64,000 nucleotides of DNA from an uncultured Oscillospiraceae bacterium (GCA_947629245.1 CANRDC010000005.1:1-64000); one strand, 5' to 3'; shown: positions 9,205-22,401, counted from the first letter of the stretch. A program made the numbers and translations. The notes: a model not told the origin generated them from the letters alone.

Positions 9205-9275
9205 TGACCGTTCGCGATTTGTGCTTGACCTTTCGCGCCAAAGAGCTGTTCGCCGCGGATATTTTCTGCTAGTAT
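9205..9275 (+). promoter_or_regulatory. Predicted LytTR operator and promoter of the giant surface-protein gene
   Basis: Two 12-base direct repeats, TGACCGTTCGCG (9205-9216) and TGACCTTTCGCG (9226-9237), start exactly 21 bp apart. This is the 9+12 spacing known for AgrA/ComE-type LytTR sites; the core ACCGTTCGC is close to the published (T/A)(A/C)(C/A)GTTN(A/G)(T/G) pattern. Nine bases later lies a weak -35 (TGTTCG, 9247-9252), then an extended -10, TGC TAGTAT (9268-9275), with a 17-base spacer. A poor -35 beside an activator site suits an activated promoter. The 5' leader would be about 140 bases. The rest of the 376-bp divergent gap shows nothing else clear. Confidence 0.65.
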
Positions 9276-9422
9276 TACATCTGTAACGGGATCACATAAA
9301 AGTCAGGTTTGATTACGAAAACGTCAGTTCGCGCCCGTTGAAGATGCCCGAATGGCATGATATTCTAAGTAAAGCAGCTTACGGGCCTGCGCCGGAAAAA
9401 GCGATCACAGGAGGAGAACGTC

Positions 9423-12400
9423 ATGAGAAAGCCGATGAACAGACTGTTTGCTTTGGTTTTGTGCGTGTTGCTGCTGGTGTCCCAGATGGGCCTCACCGAC
9501 GGCGTCGCCGTGGAGACGGAGGACCCGGCCGCACCGGTCCAGACGTCCGAGCAGGTTTCCCAGCCGGAGCTCACGGAAGAGCCCGAGCCCACGGAAGAGC
9601 CTGTGACGGACCCTGCCGAAGAGCCCGCGCCCGAGCCCACCGAAGAACCCGAGCCGGAGCCTACCGAAGAACCCGAGCCCGAGCCTACCGTAGAGCCTGA
9701 GCCTGAGCCCGAGCCCACCGAAGAGCCCGCGTCCGAGCCTGCCGAAGAGCCCGCGCCGGAGGTCACCGAAGAGCCCGCGCCCGAGCCTGCCGAAGAGCCC
9801 CAGGCGGAGCCCACCGAAGAACCTGAGCCGGAGCCTACCGAAGTACCCGAGCCTGAGCCTACCGAAGTACCCGAGCCGGAGATCGCGACGATCGCCGGGA
9901 TGATGCCGATGTCCCTGAATGCGGCGAGCATCACGCTCACCGCCGAGCCCAGTCCGTCGCCCGCTGTCGCCGGAACGGAGATCACTGAGATCACCCTGAC
10001 GGCGACGGGCGGCACGTTTGCCGAGTCCCAGGACGCCTCCAATTTCAGCGTCAGTGGCCCCGGGATCACGAGCGTGACCCCGACCACGGCAACGAGGCAG
10101 ACGGATAATACGAACATCGTCAAGCTGGAAGTCAGCGGCTGCACGCCCACTGCGGCGGGCGACATCACTGTCACGGTCCAGCCGAGCGCCTTTGACACGG
10201 AGCAGCCCGACAGGGAGGTCAAAGCGACCATCACCGTCAGCGCTCCTACGGTCACCGTGAGCGCCAGCGCCAGCGAGGCCTTGCAGGCGGGCAAATCCGG
10301 CACCATCACTCTTACCGCCGAAGGCAGCGTCTTTGCCAGTTCTCTGAACAAGGATTCTTTCACCGTTGATAACGGCACCGTGACCGCCGTCGACGATGGT
10401 GGGAATAGTTCCACCACCCTGACCGTGACCCCCAAAGCGGCGGGCAGCATCACCGTCACGATAGCGAAGGCGGCGTTCAAATATCAGCCCTCGGAGGAAA
10501 CGATCACCGCCAGCGGAACTATCAGCGCCACCGCCGCCACGACCCCCACCGTGACCGCCAGCGGCACCCTGACTGCGGGCACGGCTGGGGGCAGCATCAC
10601 CCTCACCATCGACGGCGCAGGCAACACCTTTGTCGATAGTCCGGCGAACACTTTGTTCTCCTTTGATCCGTCGACTGGTGCGGCGGATGGCCTGAGCATC
10701 ACCGGTGCCAGCGGAAGCAGCAACTCCGTCACCCTGACCGTCGGCGGCACGCCCAAGGAGAAGGGCGATCTCACCGTCAAGATCGCGAAGGATGCATTCA
10801 CATACCAGCCCGGTGATAGTGTCACCGCCACGGGCGCTAGCGTCAAGGCCGCCGAGGTCTCCGTGACCGCCAGCGGCGCCCTGACCGCGGGCGTGGAAGG
10901 TCAAATCACCCTTACCGCCACCGGCAGCACCTTTGCCAGTACGCTGGACAAGGATTCTTTCACCGTTGATAACGGCACCGTGACCGCCGTCGGCACTGGC
11001 GGGACCGCCGAAACCACCCTGACCGTGACCCCCACTAAGACGGGTACCCTCACCGTCACGATAGCGAAGGCGGCGTTCACATACCAGCCCGAAGGGGAGA
11101 ATGTCACCACCGGCAGCGTCACCGTCAGCGCGCCCACCGGGGACCTTGAGGCGAAGCTGAGCGCCAATCTCTACGCGGGCACGGAGGTCAACGGCCAGAC
11201 CGTCACCCTCACCATTAAAAATGGCCAGGGCCTGACGTTCAAGAATAATCTTTCCGACACGACTGCTTTCACGCTGACCAACGGCCTGAGCGTCACCAAC
11301 GTGTCGTATACTAGCGGCAGTTCCGTCACCCTGACCCTGGGCGGCACGCCCACCAAGGATGGCGAGGCCACCATCACGGCAGATAAGACGAAGGCTTTTA
11401 CCATCGCGCCCGACACCGCGCCCACCGCGAACATCACCGTCACGGCGGCTCCCTCCGTCGAACTGTCCGCCGAGACTGCGACCATCACCGCGGGTATCGA
11501 CAAGACTATCCAGGTCAAGATCAACACGGAGAACGTCACATTCGTCAGCGCACCGGCGAAGAATCTGTTCACCCTCAGCGGCATTGATAGCGCTCCGACC
11601 GTAAGCAGCGTATCCGTCAACACGGACGGCGATTCCAAGACCGCCACCCTGACGCTGAGCGCCGCGCCCAGCACGAGTGGACAACTGACCGTCAAGGTCG
11701 GCAAGGCAGCCTTTGACCCCGTGGCTGGCAACGAGCCCACAACCAATGTCACCGTTGACGCCCTGACCGGCACGGTCTCCGCGACGCTGAATAACGGCAC
11801 GCTCACCGCCGGTACGGAGGTCACAAATCAGACCATCACCCTCAGCATCACAGACGGCAAGCTCACCTTCAAGGACAGCGATCTTGCCACGACCGACTTC
11901 GAGCTGGGAGAGGGGAGCGACGGTCTCTCGATCTCCAATGTCAGCTGGACCGATGCAACACACGTCACCCTGACCCTGAGCGGCATCCCCGCCGCGAAGG
12001 GCGAGTTCACCGTCACGGCAAAGACCTCAGCGTTCGCGGTCCCGCCCACGGACAGCCTGGGCCGGACCACGGAAGGGACGATCTCCATCGGCTATCCCAC
12101 CATCACCCTGACCGCGACGGCGAAAGGCGATATCTACGAGGACGAAGAGATCAGCGAAGCCAACAACACCATCACCCTGACCGCAACGGGCGGCATATTC
12201 AACGCCACCTCTGAAACCACGAATTTCAAAGTCGAGGGCGTCAATGGCGTGACGCTGGCCTCCGTCTCGGCGGCGGGAGATACCAATACCGCCACCCTGA
12301 CCATTAGCGGCACCCCCAAGGGGACCGGCAAGCTGACCATCACGGTCGAGCCGGACGCGTTCAAGTATAAGCCTGAGAGCGCATTGACGAATCAGGATAT

Positions 12401-15400
12401 TTCTGTTAAGACTCCCACCGGAAGCATCACCGTGACGCTGAACGGCGATCTCTACAAGGGCACCCCGGTCACTAACCAAAACATCACCGTTTCCATCGCC
12501 GAGGGCAGCCACGGACTGGTGTTTAAGTCCAGTCAAAATAAGAGTTACTTCACGCTGGACCCAGATTGCGGGCTGACGATCTCTGAGGCAACGCTGGCCA
12601 ACGGAAAAGTCACCCTGACCCTGAGCGGAACGCCCACCATAGCGGGCCAGGTCACCGTCACGGCAACAAATGACGCGTTTGAATACGCCCCCGCGAAAAC
12701 GGAGACGGGAACCATCACCGTCAAGGAGGCTCCGACGATCACCCTGACCGTTGCGCCCACGACCGTCCCCCAGGGACTGGAGGTCGGCACCATCACCCTG
12801 ACCGCCGACGGCGGGACCTTTGCCGATCCCGCAAGCAATGAAAACTTCTCGGTCAACGACGGTCTGAGCGTGAGCACGGTAGCGATCAGCAACAGCGGCA
12901 AGACCGCCACCCTGACCGTCACCGGCGCGCCCACGTCCACCGGCACCCTGACCGTCACGGCGAAGAAGGAAGCCTTTAAGATCCGGCCCGCCGCCGATAT
13001 CACGAAAAACATCACCGTCGAGGACCTGGACGGCAAAGTCTCCGCGTCGTTCTCCGGCACCCTCACCGCCGGTACGGACGCCGCCGGTCAGACCATCACC
13101 CTCAGCATCACGCAAACCAACGGCCTTACCTTCAAGACTGGCGTTGCCGCGACCGACTTCCAGTTGGGAGAGGGAAGCAAGGACCTGACGATCAGCGGCG
13201 TCCAGAGGGACAGCGACACGTCCGTCACCCTGACCCTGAGCGGCATCCCCGCCGCGAAGGGCGAGTTCACCGTCACGGCAAAGAAGGACGCGTTCGCGGT
13301 CGCCCCCACGGACGGCCAAGGCCGGACCACGGAAGAGACGATCTCCATCGGCTATCCCACCATCTCCGTGACCGCCGCGCCGAAGGAGGATATCTACGAG
13401 GGCGAGAGCGTCGGCAGCAACCCCATCACCGTCACGGCTACAGGCGGCGTGTTCAACGCCGACACCCTTGACGGCAATATCACGATCTCCGGCCACGACG
13501 AACTGACGCTTACATCCGTCGCAAAGGGCGAGGACGATAATACCGCTACCCTGACTGTCACCGGCACGCCCTCCACGGAAGGGACCCTGACCATCACGAT
13601 CCAGCCTGCCGCGTTCAAGTATCAGCCTGAAAATGCGCTCACCGCGACCGTCAAGGTCTTGAAGCCCACCGGAACGGTGACGGCGGAGCTGAACGGCGAT
13701 CCCCTCTACAAGGGCACGCCGGTCAACGGCCAGACCGTTACCCTCACCATCGGCGCGAGCAGCCACGGCCTGCGTTTCCAGGATGAGGCAGAGCTTGACG
13801 TCAGCGAGTTTATGCTGAAAGAGACCGCTGCCGACGGTCTGACGATCGAAAGCGTCACGAGGGACAGCGACACGCAGGTGACGCTGACTCTGGGCGGCGA
13901 ACCCACCACGGCGGGCGACTTTGAGGTCGACGCCGAGCACACCGCGTTCACATACGACCCCGGCATGGAGGAATCCGCCGGGACCTTCACCGTCAACCCG
14001 GCCCCGGACATCACCGTGACCGCCGACCCGGACTCCGTGACCGCCGGTCTGGAGCTGGGCTCCGTCACCATCACCGCCCAGGACGGGACCTTCCTGTCCG
14101 AGTTGAACGCCGGTCTGTTCACCATCACCAGCTCTGACGGCATCGCGGACAACATGTCCGTCACCGGCGTGAGCGTGGTGGACGACGCCACGGTCACCCT
14201 GACCGTCTCCGGCGCGCCCACCAAGGACGGCACCCTGATCGTCACCGTGGACCGGACGGCCTTTGTCATCCGGCCTGAGAGCGGCCCCGAGGCGAAGATC
14301 GCCGTTGCCAAGCTGACCGGTTCGGTGAGCATGGCGCCGGCCGGGGGCGAGCTCACCGCGGGCACGGCGGCGGACGGCCTGACGCTGGCGCTTGAAGCCT
14401 CCGGCACGGGCCTGACCTTCCGGGAGGACGCCGCGCCCGGCGACTTCCTGCTGACCGGCGTAGGCGCCGAGGGCCTGACGGCGGCTTCCGTGACATGGAC
14501 CGACGAGACCCATGTTTCCCTGACCCTGAGCGGCATTCCCGCCACGGCGGGCGAGCTGGGCGTCACGGTGACGACCGCCGCGTTCGCGGTCCCGCCCACC
14601 GACGGCGAGGATGTGACCGCCGCGCCCTCCGTCACCGTGGCCTACCCCACCGTCACCCTGGCCCCGACACCGGCCTCCGTCAACGAGGGCGAGGCCCTGG
14701 AGACCATCACCCTTACGGCCGAGGGCGGCGTGTTCAGCGCCATTGACGGCGGGACTGACGGCTTCGCCGTCTCCGGCGTCGAGGGCGTGACGCTGGTCTC
14801 CGTCACGGCGGAGGACGGCTCCGATACCGCCACCCTGACCCTGAGCGGCGCGCCCAGCGCCACCGGCACCCTGACCGTCACGGTCCAGCCGGAGGCGTTC
14901 AAGTACCAGCCCGAAAAGGCGGTCACCGCGGTCGTCACCGTCGTCGACCCCACCGGGACGGTCGCCGCAGTGCTGAGCGACGCGCTCTACGCGGATACGC
15001 CGGTCGCCGGTCAGACCATCACCCTCACCATCACGGACAGCCACGGCCTGACCTTTAAGGACGGCCTTGCCCCGGACAGCTTCCAGCTGACCGGCGCGGG
15101 CGCGCAGGGGCTGAGCGTCTCCGGCGTGACCGGCAGCGGCGACGCCGTCACCCTGACCCTCAGCGGCACGCCCGCAGCCGGGTCCTTCACCGTCACGGCG
15201 CTGGCAGCCGCGTTCGCGTTCGATCCCGGCGCGGATATCGACGCGGGGACCGTCAGCGTGAACGCCGCCCCGGAGGTCTCCCTCACCGCCGACCCCGAGA
15301 CCCTCACCGCCGGTGAGGCCGTCGGCACTATCACCCTCACCGCCGTCGGCGGAACCTTCGTTCCCGAGCCGGACGTCAGCCTGTTCGCCCTCTCCGGCAG

Positions 15401-17066
15401 CGTGGCCGACAGCCTGACCGTGAGCGCGGTAACGGTCGACGGCTCCACCGCCACACTCACCATCACCGGCATGCCGCAGATCGCGGGGACCCTGACCGTC
15501 ACGGTCGACAGGGCCGCCTTCGCTCCCGTCGCCGCCGCCGCCCCCGCAGTGGATATCGCCGTCGAGGCGGCGGGCTCCGTCAGCGCGGACGTCGAGACCG
15601 ACGCGGGCGCGCCCAGCACGGAATTCGGCTCCTCCGTCGCCGACCTGGCCGACGCCGTCCTCGACGAGGAGGAAAAAGCCCTGCTGGATGCCGGGGCAAA
15701 GGTCACCATCACCCTGCAGGAGAAGGACATCTCCGCCGCCGTCGACCCGGCTGACAAGGCCGCCGCTGAGGCCGCCGCCGACGATTTCACCGTCGGGGCT
15801 TATCTGGACGTGACGCTCACCAAGAGCGTCAACGATAAGCAGACGCCGGTCCACGAGACCAAAAATCCGATCATCATCGTGTTCTCGGTCCCCCAGAACC
15901 TGCAAGGCGTCAACGGCAGAGAGTTCGCCGTCGTGCGCGTGCATGAAGGCGTAGGGTCGATGCTGCAGGACCTGGACAGCGCTCCGGACACCATCACCAT
16001 CGCCACGGACCGGTTCTCCACCTACGCCATCGTGTACCGTGACGCGCCGGAGCCCACCCCCGCGCCTACCGAGACGCCCGCGCCCACCGAGACGCCCGCG
16101 CCTACGGAGGCCCCGGAGGTCTCCCTCACCGCCGACCCCGAGATCCTCACCGCCGGTGAGGCCGTCGGCACCATCACCCTCACCGCTGTCGGCGGCACCT
16201 TCGTTCCCGAGCCGGATGTCAGCCTGTTCGCCCTCTCCGGCGACGGGGCCAGCGGCCTGACCGTGAGCGCGGTAACGGTCGACGGCTCCACCGCCACACT
16301 CACCATCACCGGCGCGCCCAAGAGCGCGGGGACCCTGACCGTCACGGTCGACAGGGCCGCCTTCGCCCCCGTCGCCGCCGCCTCCCCCTCTGTGGATATC
16401 GCCGTCAAGGCGGGCTCCATCAGCGCGGACGTCGAGACCGACGCGGGCGTGCCCAGCACGGAATTCGGCTCCTCCGTCGCCGAGCTGGCCGACGCGATCC
16501 TCGACGAGGAGGAAAAAGCCCTGCTGGAGGCCGGAGCAACGGTCACCATCACCCTGCAGGAGCAGGACATCTCCGCCGCCGTCGGCGCGGCTGACAAGGC
16601 CGTCACTGAGGCCGCCGCCGGGAACTATACCGTCGGGGCGTATCTGGACGTGTCGCTCATCAAGAGCGTCAACGACAAACAGTCGCATGTGCACGAGACC
16701 AAAAACCCGATCATCATCGTGTTCTCGGTCCCGGCGAACCTGCAGGGCGTCAGCGGCAGAGAGTTCGCCGTCGTGCGCGTGCATGAAGGGGCGGGGGCCA
16801 TGCTGAACGATCTGGACGGCGACCCGAATACCATCACCATCGCCACGGACCGGTTCTCCACCTACGCCATCGTGTACCGTGACGGACCGGAGCCCACGCC
16901 CACGCCCACCCACGCGCCTGCCGCGCCCGGCGCCTCGACCGCGCCCGCCGCGCCCAACACGGGCGACGAGGCCGCGCCCGCCCTGTGGCTGGGTCTGCTG
17001 GCGCTCTGCGCCGGGGCTCTGGTCCTGGTCGGCGGCCTGTTCCGGCGCAGGAGCGGACAGCGATAA
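9423..17066 (+). CDS. Giant sortase-anchored surface protein with about 19 Ig-like repeats
   Basis: The 2547-residue protein has a signal peptide (about 1-29) and a Glu/Pro/Thr stalk of EPTEEPEP-type units (about 37-155). About 19 beta-sandwich modules of 90-110 residues follow, each with the pattern TITLTA-GGTF, then [17 protein letters not shown]. Modules 7-18 form three copies of a four-module unit. Near the C-terminus a module plus a partner domain ([15 protein letters not shown] through [12 protein letters not shown]) is present twice, separated by a Pro/Thr linker. The end has an APNTG sortase-like motif (2510-2514), a hydrophobic helix and a basic tail. It is probably an adhesin or wall-surface spacer. 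RBS AGGAGGAG. The likely regulator is the neighbouring LytTR system. The ligand is unknown. Confidence 0.9.
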   Translation: MRKPMNRLFALVLCVLLLVSQMGLTDGVAVETEDPAAPVQTSEQVSQPELTEEPEPTEEPVTDPAEEPAPEPTEEPEPEPTEEPEPEPTVEPEPEPEPTEEPASEPAEEPAPEVTEEPAPEPAEEPQAEPTEEPEPEPTEVPEPEPTEVPEPEIATIAGMMPMSLNAASITLTAEPSPSPAVAGTEITEITLTATGGTFAESQDASNFSVSGPGITSVTPTTATRQTDNTNIVKLEVSGCTPTAAGDITVTVQPSAFDTEQPDREVKATITVSAPTVTVSASASEALQAGKSGTITLTAEGSVFASSLNKDSFTVDNGTVTAVDDGGNSSTTLTVTPKAAGSITVTIAKAAFKYQPSEETITASGTISATAATTPTVTASGTLTAGTAGGSITLTIDGAGNTFVDSPANTLFSFDPSTGAADGLSITGASGSSNSVTLTVGGTPKEKGDLTVKIAKDAFTYQPGDSVTATGASVKAAEVSVTASGALTAGVEGQITLTATGSTFASTLDKDSFTVDNGTVTAVGTGGTAETTLTVTPTKTGTLTVTIAKAAFTYQPEGENVTTGSVTVSAPTGDLEAKLSANLYAGTEVNGQTVTLTIKNGQGLTFKNNLSDTTAFTLTNGLSVTNVSYTSGSSVTLTLGGTPTKDGEATITADKTKAFTIAPDTAPTANITVTAAPSVELSAETATITAGIDKTIQVKINTENVTFVSAPAKNLFTLSGIDSAPTVSSVSVNTDGDSKTATLTLSAAPSTSGQLTVKVGKAAFDPVAGNEPTTNVTVDALTGTVSATLNNGTLTAGTEVTNQTITLSITDGKLTFKDSDLATTDFELGEGSDGLSISNVSWTDATHVTLTLSGIPAAKGEFTVTAKTSAFAVPPTDSLGRTTEGTISIGYPTITLTATAKGDIYEDEEISEANNTITLTATGGIFNATSETTNFKVEGVNGVTLASVSAAGDTNTATLTISGTPKGTGKLTITVEPDAFKYKPESALTNQDISVKTPTGSITVTLNGDLYKGTPVTNQNITVSIAEGSHGLVFKSSQNKSYFTLDPDCGLTISEATLANGKVTLTLSGTPTIAGQVTVTATNDAFEYAPAKTETGTITVKEAPTITLTVAPTTVPQGLEVGTITLTADGGTFADPASNENFSVNDGLSVSTVAISNSGKTATLTVTGAPTSTGTLTVTAKKEAFKIRPAADITKNITVEDLDGKVSASFSGTLTAGTDAAGQTITLSITQTNGLTFKTGVAATDFQLGEGSKDLTISGVQRDSDTSVTLTLSGIPAAKGEFTVTAKKDAFAVAPTDGQGRTTEETISIGYPTISVTAAPKEDIYEGESVGSNPITVTATGGVFNADTLDGNITISGHDELTLTSVAKGEDDNTATLTVTGTPSTEGTLTITIQPAAFKYQPENALTATVKVLKPTGTVTAELNGDPLYKGTPVNGQTVTLTIGASSHGLRFQDEAELDVSEFMLKETAADGLTIESVTRDSDTQVTLTLGGEPTTAGDFEVDAEHTAFTYDPGMEESAGTFTVNPAPDITVTADPDSVTAGLELGSVTITAQDGTFLSELNAGLFTITSSDGIADNMSVTGVSVVDDATVTLTVSGAPTKDGTLIVTVDRTAFVIRPESGPEAKIAVAKLTGSVSMAPAGGELTAGTAADGLTLALEASGTGLTFREDAAPGDFLLTGVGAEGLTAASVTWTDETHVSLTLSGIPATAGELGVTVTTAAFAVPPTDGEDVTAAPSVTVAYPTVTLAPTPASVNEGEALETITLTAEGGVFSAIDGGTDGFAVSGVEGVTLVSVTAEDGSDTATLTLSGAPSATGTLTVTVQPEAFKYQPEKAVTAVVTVVDPTGTVAAVLSDALYADTPVAGQTITLTITDSHGLTFKDGLAPDSFQLTGAGAQGLSVSGVTGSGDAVTLTLSGTPAAGSFTVTALAAAFAFDPGADIDAGTVSVNAAPEVSLTADPETLTAGEAVGTITLTAVGGTFVPEPDVSLFALSGSVADSLTVSAVTVDGSTATLTITGMPQIAGTLTVTVDRAAFAPVAAAAPAVDIAVEAAGSVSADVETDAGAPSTEFGSSVADLADAVLDEEEKALLDAGAKVTITLQEKDISAAVDPADKAAAEAAADDFTVGAYLDVTLTKSVNDKQTPVHETKNPIIIVFSVPQNLQGVNGREFAVVRVHEGVGSMLQDLDSAPDTITIATDRFSTYAIVYRDAPEPTPAPTETPAPTETPAPTEAPEVSLTADPEILTAGEAVGTITLTAVGGTFVPEPDVSLFALSGDGASGLTVSAVTVDGSTATLTITGAPKSAGTLTVTVDRAAFAPVAAASPSVDIAVKAGSISADVETDAGVPSTEFGSSVAELADAILDEEEKALLEAGATVTITLQEQDISAAVGAADKAVTEAAAGNYTVGAYLDVSLIKSVNDKQSHVHETKNPIIIVFSVPANLQGVSGREFAVVRVHEGAGAMLNDLDGDPNTITIATDRFSTYAIVYRDGPEPTPTPTHAPAAPGASTAPAAPNTGDEAAPALWLGLLALCAGALVLVGGLFRRRSGQR
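11762..15565 (+). repeat. Three-copy higher-order repeat (about 1.26 kb each) inside the surface-protein gene
   Basis: Units start near 11762, 13021 and 14311, and the last ends near 15565. Each encodes four different Ig-like modules in the same order, recognisable by their ends: [25 protein letters not shown], and AF-IRP or AFAPV. Stretches such as the one coding for [16 protein letters not shown] are almost identical between units 1 and 2 at the base level, while unit 3 is more diverged and GC-richer. This points to growth by duplication of four-module blocks. Confidence 0.8.
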
Positions 17067-17099
17067 GTCCGCGCAAAGCAAACCGTATATGCATATGGA

Positions 17100-17136
17100 A
17101 AATGGCATGGTCCAAAAGACCATGCCATTTTCTTTT
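17100..17136. terminator. Bidirectional terminator between surface-protein gene and clpB
   Basis: A perfect 13-base stem, AAATGGCATGGTC with GACCATGCCATTT around a CAAAA loop, is flanked by A-rich sequence on the left and TTCTTTT on the right. It can end transcription of both convergent genes. Confidence 0.9.
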
Positions 17137-17145
17137 GTCCGCCTC

Positions 17146-19740
<2,595 letters not shown>

Positions 19741-19801
19741 TACCAATCACTTCCTTTTATCAAATTCTTCCTGTGCATAGGACGGCCTTTTTTGCCCGCC
19801 T

Positions 19802-19908
19802 GACGGGCGGCGAGAACCGGCAGTGCCCCGCACGCGGTTGGTGAGCATCGCGAACTTTAGCGGGAGGGGCCCTGTCGGGCGAGGCCGCCCTTTGCCTCGC
19901 CGCCCGTC
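19802..19908. repeat. Long inverted repeat in the leader of clpB
   Basis: GACGGGCGGCGAG (19802-19814) pairs perfectly with CTCGCCGCCCGTC (19896-19908), 81 bases apart. Inner GC-rich arms (GGCGAGGC/GCCTCGCC) could extend or compete with this. It fills the 177-bp gap between the RHH gene stop and clpB. It could be a large RNA stem-loop in a read-through transcript or a different palindromic element; no T run follows on the minus strand, so it is not a typical terminator. Confidence 0.6.
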
Positions 19909-19917
19909 GGGATGGTT

Positions 19918-20568
19918 TTACAAAATCGTATTGCCCTCGCGCAGCCACCCCAGATACTCGCTTTCCAGGGCACGAGCCGACAGCTCCCCAGCCAGATATC
20001 CCTTCATGAGCCGGTCGAAAAGCCGCACATACTCGCTGATGGCCCCGGCTACGTCGGCGCTGGTATAGTCCCGCCGGGCGGGCAGGTCCAGCGTCCGGGT
20101 GAACCGGCCCGGATACAGGGCGTACTCCACCGGCCGGGCGTGATAGGGCGCGACCAGCTCGTCCTCTACCTCTTTCCACAGCCGGAAGAACTGCCCCATG
20201 GCCTCCAACAGCTCTTGGGACTGGGTCCGGAACACCACCGCCAGCTCCCCCAACGCGCCTTCCCGGTCCCGGTACAGCTCCACGGAGTACTTCACCGTGG
20301 GCCGGTAGCGGTACTGGAGGCTCGACTTCACGCTCATGGTCATGGAATTGGGCGTGATGAAGGGCACCAGCGCCCGGTCCGCGTCCAATATCTCGCTGAT
20401 CTGCCGGAAGATGTCCTGGACCCGCCGCTCCGGCGTTACCAGGTCCGTGTACTCGGCCAATATCTGATTGACCAGCGCGGAGCGGTTCGTGCCCATCCGG
20501 TGAGCCAGATCGTCCACCGCCCGGACCACGTCGTCCGAGAGCATCAGGCTGTACAGGGTCTTCTTCAT
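19918..20568 (-). CDS. Ribbon-helix-helix domain protein of unknown function
   Basis: The 216-residue protein begins MKKTLYSLMLSDDVVRAVDDLAHRMGTNRSALVNQILAEYTDL, a classic ribbon-helix-helix DNA-binding segment (about 1-45), here split as MKKTLYSLMLSDD / RMGTNRSALVNQIL. The remaining 170 residues are mixed alpha/beta and unrecognised (SLQYRYRPTVKYSVELYRDR; then helical FFRLWKEVEDEL and VRLFDRLMKGYLAGEL). A longer frame reaches to 20838, but GAGGTGAGAGAT just before this ATG decides the start. It may be a CopG/Arc-type regulator with an added effector region. It lies upstream of clpB on the same strand, separated by the inverted repeat; the intergenic region with the ABC-F gene is divergent. 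Confidence 0.7.
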   Translation of the reverse strand: MKKTLYSLMLSDDVVRAVDDLAHRMGTNRSALVNQILAEYTDLVTPERRVQDIFRQISEILDADRALVPFITPNSMTMSVKSSLQYRYRPTVKYSVELYRDREGALGELAVVFRTQSQELLEAMGQFFRLWKEVEDELVAPYHARPVEYALYPGRFTRTLDLPARRDYTSADVAGAISEYVRLFDRLMKGYLAGELSARALESEYLGWLREGNTIL

Positions 20569-20653
20569 ATCTCTCACCTCGCGGACATTGTACAACGCCA
20601 CATGAAACTTGTCAAGCAATTTATATAAATACATAAAACATTTTTCTTTTAGC

Positions 20654-20682
20654 TTGCGCTTTTCCGCCGTCCGTGATACACT
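20654..20682 (+). promoter_or_regulatory. Promoter of the ABC-F leader transcript
   Basis: TTGCGC (20654-20659) and TACACT (20677-20682) are spaced by 17 bases. The implied start, near 20690, would yield a leader of about 220 bases before the ABC-F gene, including the short uORF and hairpins below. Confidence 0.6.
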
Positions 20683-20713
20683 TAAAACATCAAATATGAT
20701 TTGAGGTGAAAAG

Positions 20714-20734
20714 ATGATATCTGCTTCCTGCTGA
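20714..20734 (+). CDS. Six-residue leader peptide (uORF) of the ABC-F gene
   Basis: An ATG with a good ribosome site (TTGAGGTGAAAAG, 20701-20713) starts a six-codon frame MISASC and stop. It lies in the leader of a probable antibiotic-resistance ABC-F gene and just before a run of hairpins ending in a terminator. Such uORFs sense drug-stalled ribosomes in known ARE ABC-F and erm leaders. This role is inferred from position, not shown. Confidence 0.55.
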   Translation: MISASC

Positions 20735-20741
20735 CAGCTTT

Positions 20742-20897
20742 GGCATGACGGGAGATGCTGCATCCCGGCGGCGCGAGCCGCTTTGTCGTCATGCCGGTCT
20801 GCGGGAGCGGAATTTCTTTTCAACTGACATATCGGCATGGCTTCGCCATGTCCTCCGTCGGCTGTGGGAATGCTTCCCGCGGCCGATTCTGATTTTT
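20742..20897 (+). promoter_or_regulatory. Predicted transcription attenuator before the ABC-F gene
   Basis: Three stem-loops follow the leader peptide. First, GGCATGACG (20742-20750) pairs with CGTCATGCC (20787-20795). Second, CATGGC-TTC-GCCATG lies at 20836-20850. Third, CGGCTGTGGGAA (20859-20870) pairs with TTCCCGCGGCCG (20874-20885), followed by ATTCTGATTTTT, a terminator-like stem and U run. The ribosome site AAGGAGG comes directly after the U run. This is the layout of ribosome-mediated attenuators of resistance genes. Confidence 0.6.
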
Positions 20898-20912
20898 AAG
20901 GAGGGCATGACT

Positions 20913-22400
20913 ATGTCATTGATCGACGTTTCCCACCTGTCCTTCGCCTACGAGGTCGGCTACGACTACATCTTCCGGGACGTGAGCTTTCAGATCGACA
21001 CGGACTGGCGACTGGGCTTCACGGGCCGGAACGGCCGGGGCAAGACCACATTTTTGAAGCTGCTGCTGGGCGAATACGACTACCAGGGGACCATATCCGC
21101 CTGCGTGGACTTTGAGTACTTCCCCTATCCGGTGCAGGACCCGGACGCGGACACGGGGGAGGTGCTGGCCGGGGTCTGTCCGGACGCGCCCGCCTGGAAG
21201 CTTCGGCGGGAGCTGGGCAGACTGGGGGTGGACGAGGGCGTGCTGTACCGCCCCTTCTCCACCCTTTCCAACGGCGAACAGACCAAATCGCTGCTGGCGG
21301 CGCTGTTTCTGCGGGAAAACGCCTTTCTGCTCATCGACGAGCCCACCAACCACCTGGACATGCGGGGCCGGGCGCTGGTGAGCGACTATCTGGCCGGGAA
21401 AAAGGGATACATCCTGGTCAGCCACGACCGGGCGTTCCTGGACGGGTGCGTGGACCACATCCTGTCCATCAACCGGGCCGATATCCAGGTCTGCCGGGGG
21501 AATTTCTCCACCTGGTGGGAGAACAAGCAGCGCCAGGACCGGTTCGAGACGGAGCAGAACGACCGACTGAAAAAGGAGATCAAACGCCTGAAGACCACCG
21601 CACGGGAAAAAGCGGACTGGTCGGACACGGCGGAGCGGCGCAAGACAGGGATCGACCGGAACCGGGTGGACAACGTGAAGGGCTGGCGGCCCTTACAGGG
21701 GGCGAAGTCCAAGAAACAAATGAGCCGGGCCAAGGCCATCGAGGGCCGCCAGGAGCGGGCTCTGGAGGAGAAGTCGAAGCTGCTGAAAAACATCGACACG
21801 GCGGAGGAGCTGAAAATGACCCAGCTTCCCTATCGCAGCCCCCGGCTGCTGTATTTAAAGGATGTGACGGTGGATTACGGCGACGGTCCCGTGTGCGAGC
21901 CGGTGAGCTTCACTCTGGAGCGGGGCGACCGGGTGGCGGTCCAGGGCCCCAACGGGGCGGGCAAGTCCAGCCTTCTCAAGCTGATCTGCGGGGAGGACAT
22001 CCCCCACACCGGCGTGTTCGAGCGGGGCGGCGGGCTGATCGTCTCCCGAGTGCCCCAGGACGTGTCGGGCCTGTCCGGCTCTCTGCGGGATTACGCCGAG
22101 GCGGCGGGCATCGACGAGAGCCTTTTCCTGGCCATTTTGCGCAAGCTGGACTTCGAGCGGAGCCAGTTTGAAAAGGACATGAGCGCCTTCTCCGCCGGGC
22201 AGAAGAAAAAAGCGGTTCTGGCCCGGAGCCTGTGCGAAAAGGCCCACCTGCACGTGTGGGACGAGCCCATGAACTACATCGACGTGCTCAGCCGGATGCA
22301 GCTGGAGACGCTGCTGCTGGAGTTTCGCCCCACGATCCTGTTCGTGGAGCACGACCGGGCCTTCTGCGAAAAGATCGCCACCAAGACCGTGGAGCTGTAA
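20913..22400 (+). CDS. ABC-F ribosome-protection ATPase, Lsa/CplR-like (lincosamide-streptogramin A-pleuromutilin type)
   Basis: The 495-residue cytosolic protein has two ABC domains and no membrane segment. ABC1 has GRNGRGKTT, LSNGEQTK and FLLIDEPTNHLD. A long charged linker (about 210-300, the ribosome-reaching arm) follows. ABC2 has GPNGAGKSS, FSAGQKKK and HVWDEPMNYIDVLSRMQ. The opening MSLIDVSHLSFAY, FQIDTDWRLGF and the WDEPMNYID variant resemble Lsa-group ARE ABC-F proteins, which displace antibiotics from the 50S exit-tunnel entrance. The start at 20913 is set by AAGGAGG eight bases upstream; an ATG at 20907 lies too close. The attenuator upstream supports an inducible resistance role. 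It could instead be a housekeeping translation factor of similar type. Confidence 0.85.
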   Translation: MSLIDVSHLSFAYEVGYDYIFRDVSFQIDTDWRLGFTGRNGRGKTTFLKLLLGEYDYQGTISACVDFEYFPYPVQDPDADTGEVLAGVCPDAPAWKLRRELGRLGVDEGVLYRPFSTLSNGEQTKSLLAALFLRENAFLLIDEPTNHLDMRGRALVSDYLAGKKGYILVSHDRAFLDGCVDHILSINRADIQVCRGNFSTWWENKQRQDRFETEQNDRLKKEIKRLKTTAREKADWSDTAERRKTGIDRNRVDNVKGWRPLQGAKSKKQMSRAKAIEGRQERALEEKSKLLKNIDTAEELKMTQLPYRSPRLLYLKDVTVDYGDGPVCEPVSFTLERGDRVAVQGPNGAGKSSLLKLICGEDIPHTGVFERGGGLIVSRVPQDVSGLSGSLRDYAEAAGIDESLFLAILRKLDFERSQFEKDMSAFSAGQKKKAVLARSLCEKAHLHVWDEPMNYIDVLSRMQLETLLLEFRPTILFVEHDRAFCEKIATKTVEL

Positions 22401-22401
22401 A

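Noticed and set aside
9531-9885. Glu/Pro/Thr repeats considered as a separate mobile repeat
   Set aside because: They are in frame, code for a surface stalk and follow the gene's own codon use.
12027-17123. Minus-strand open frame of 1698 codons opposite the surface-protein gene
   Set aside because: It is the mirror of a GC-rich repeat-coding gene; no signal peptide, domain or ribosome site, and repeats follow the plus-strand modules.
20745-20912. N-terminal extension of the ABC-F protein from 20745
   Set aside because: It would translate through the attenuator hairpins; the ribosome site and family N-terminus fit the ATG at 20913.
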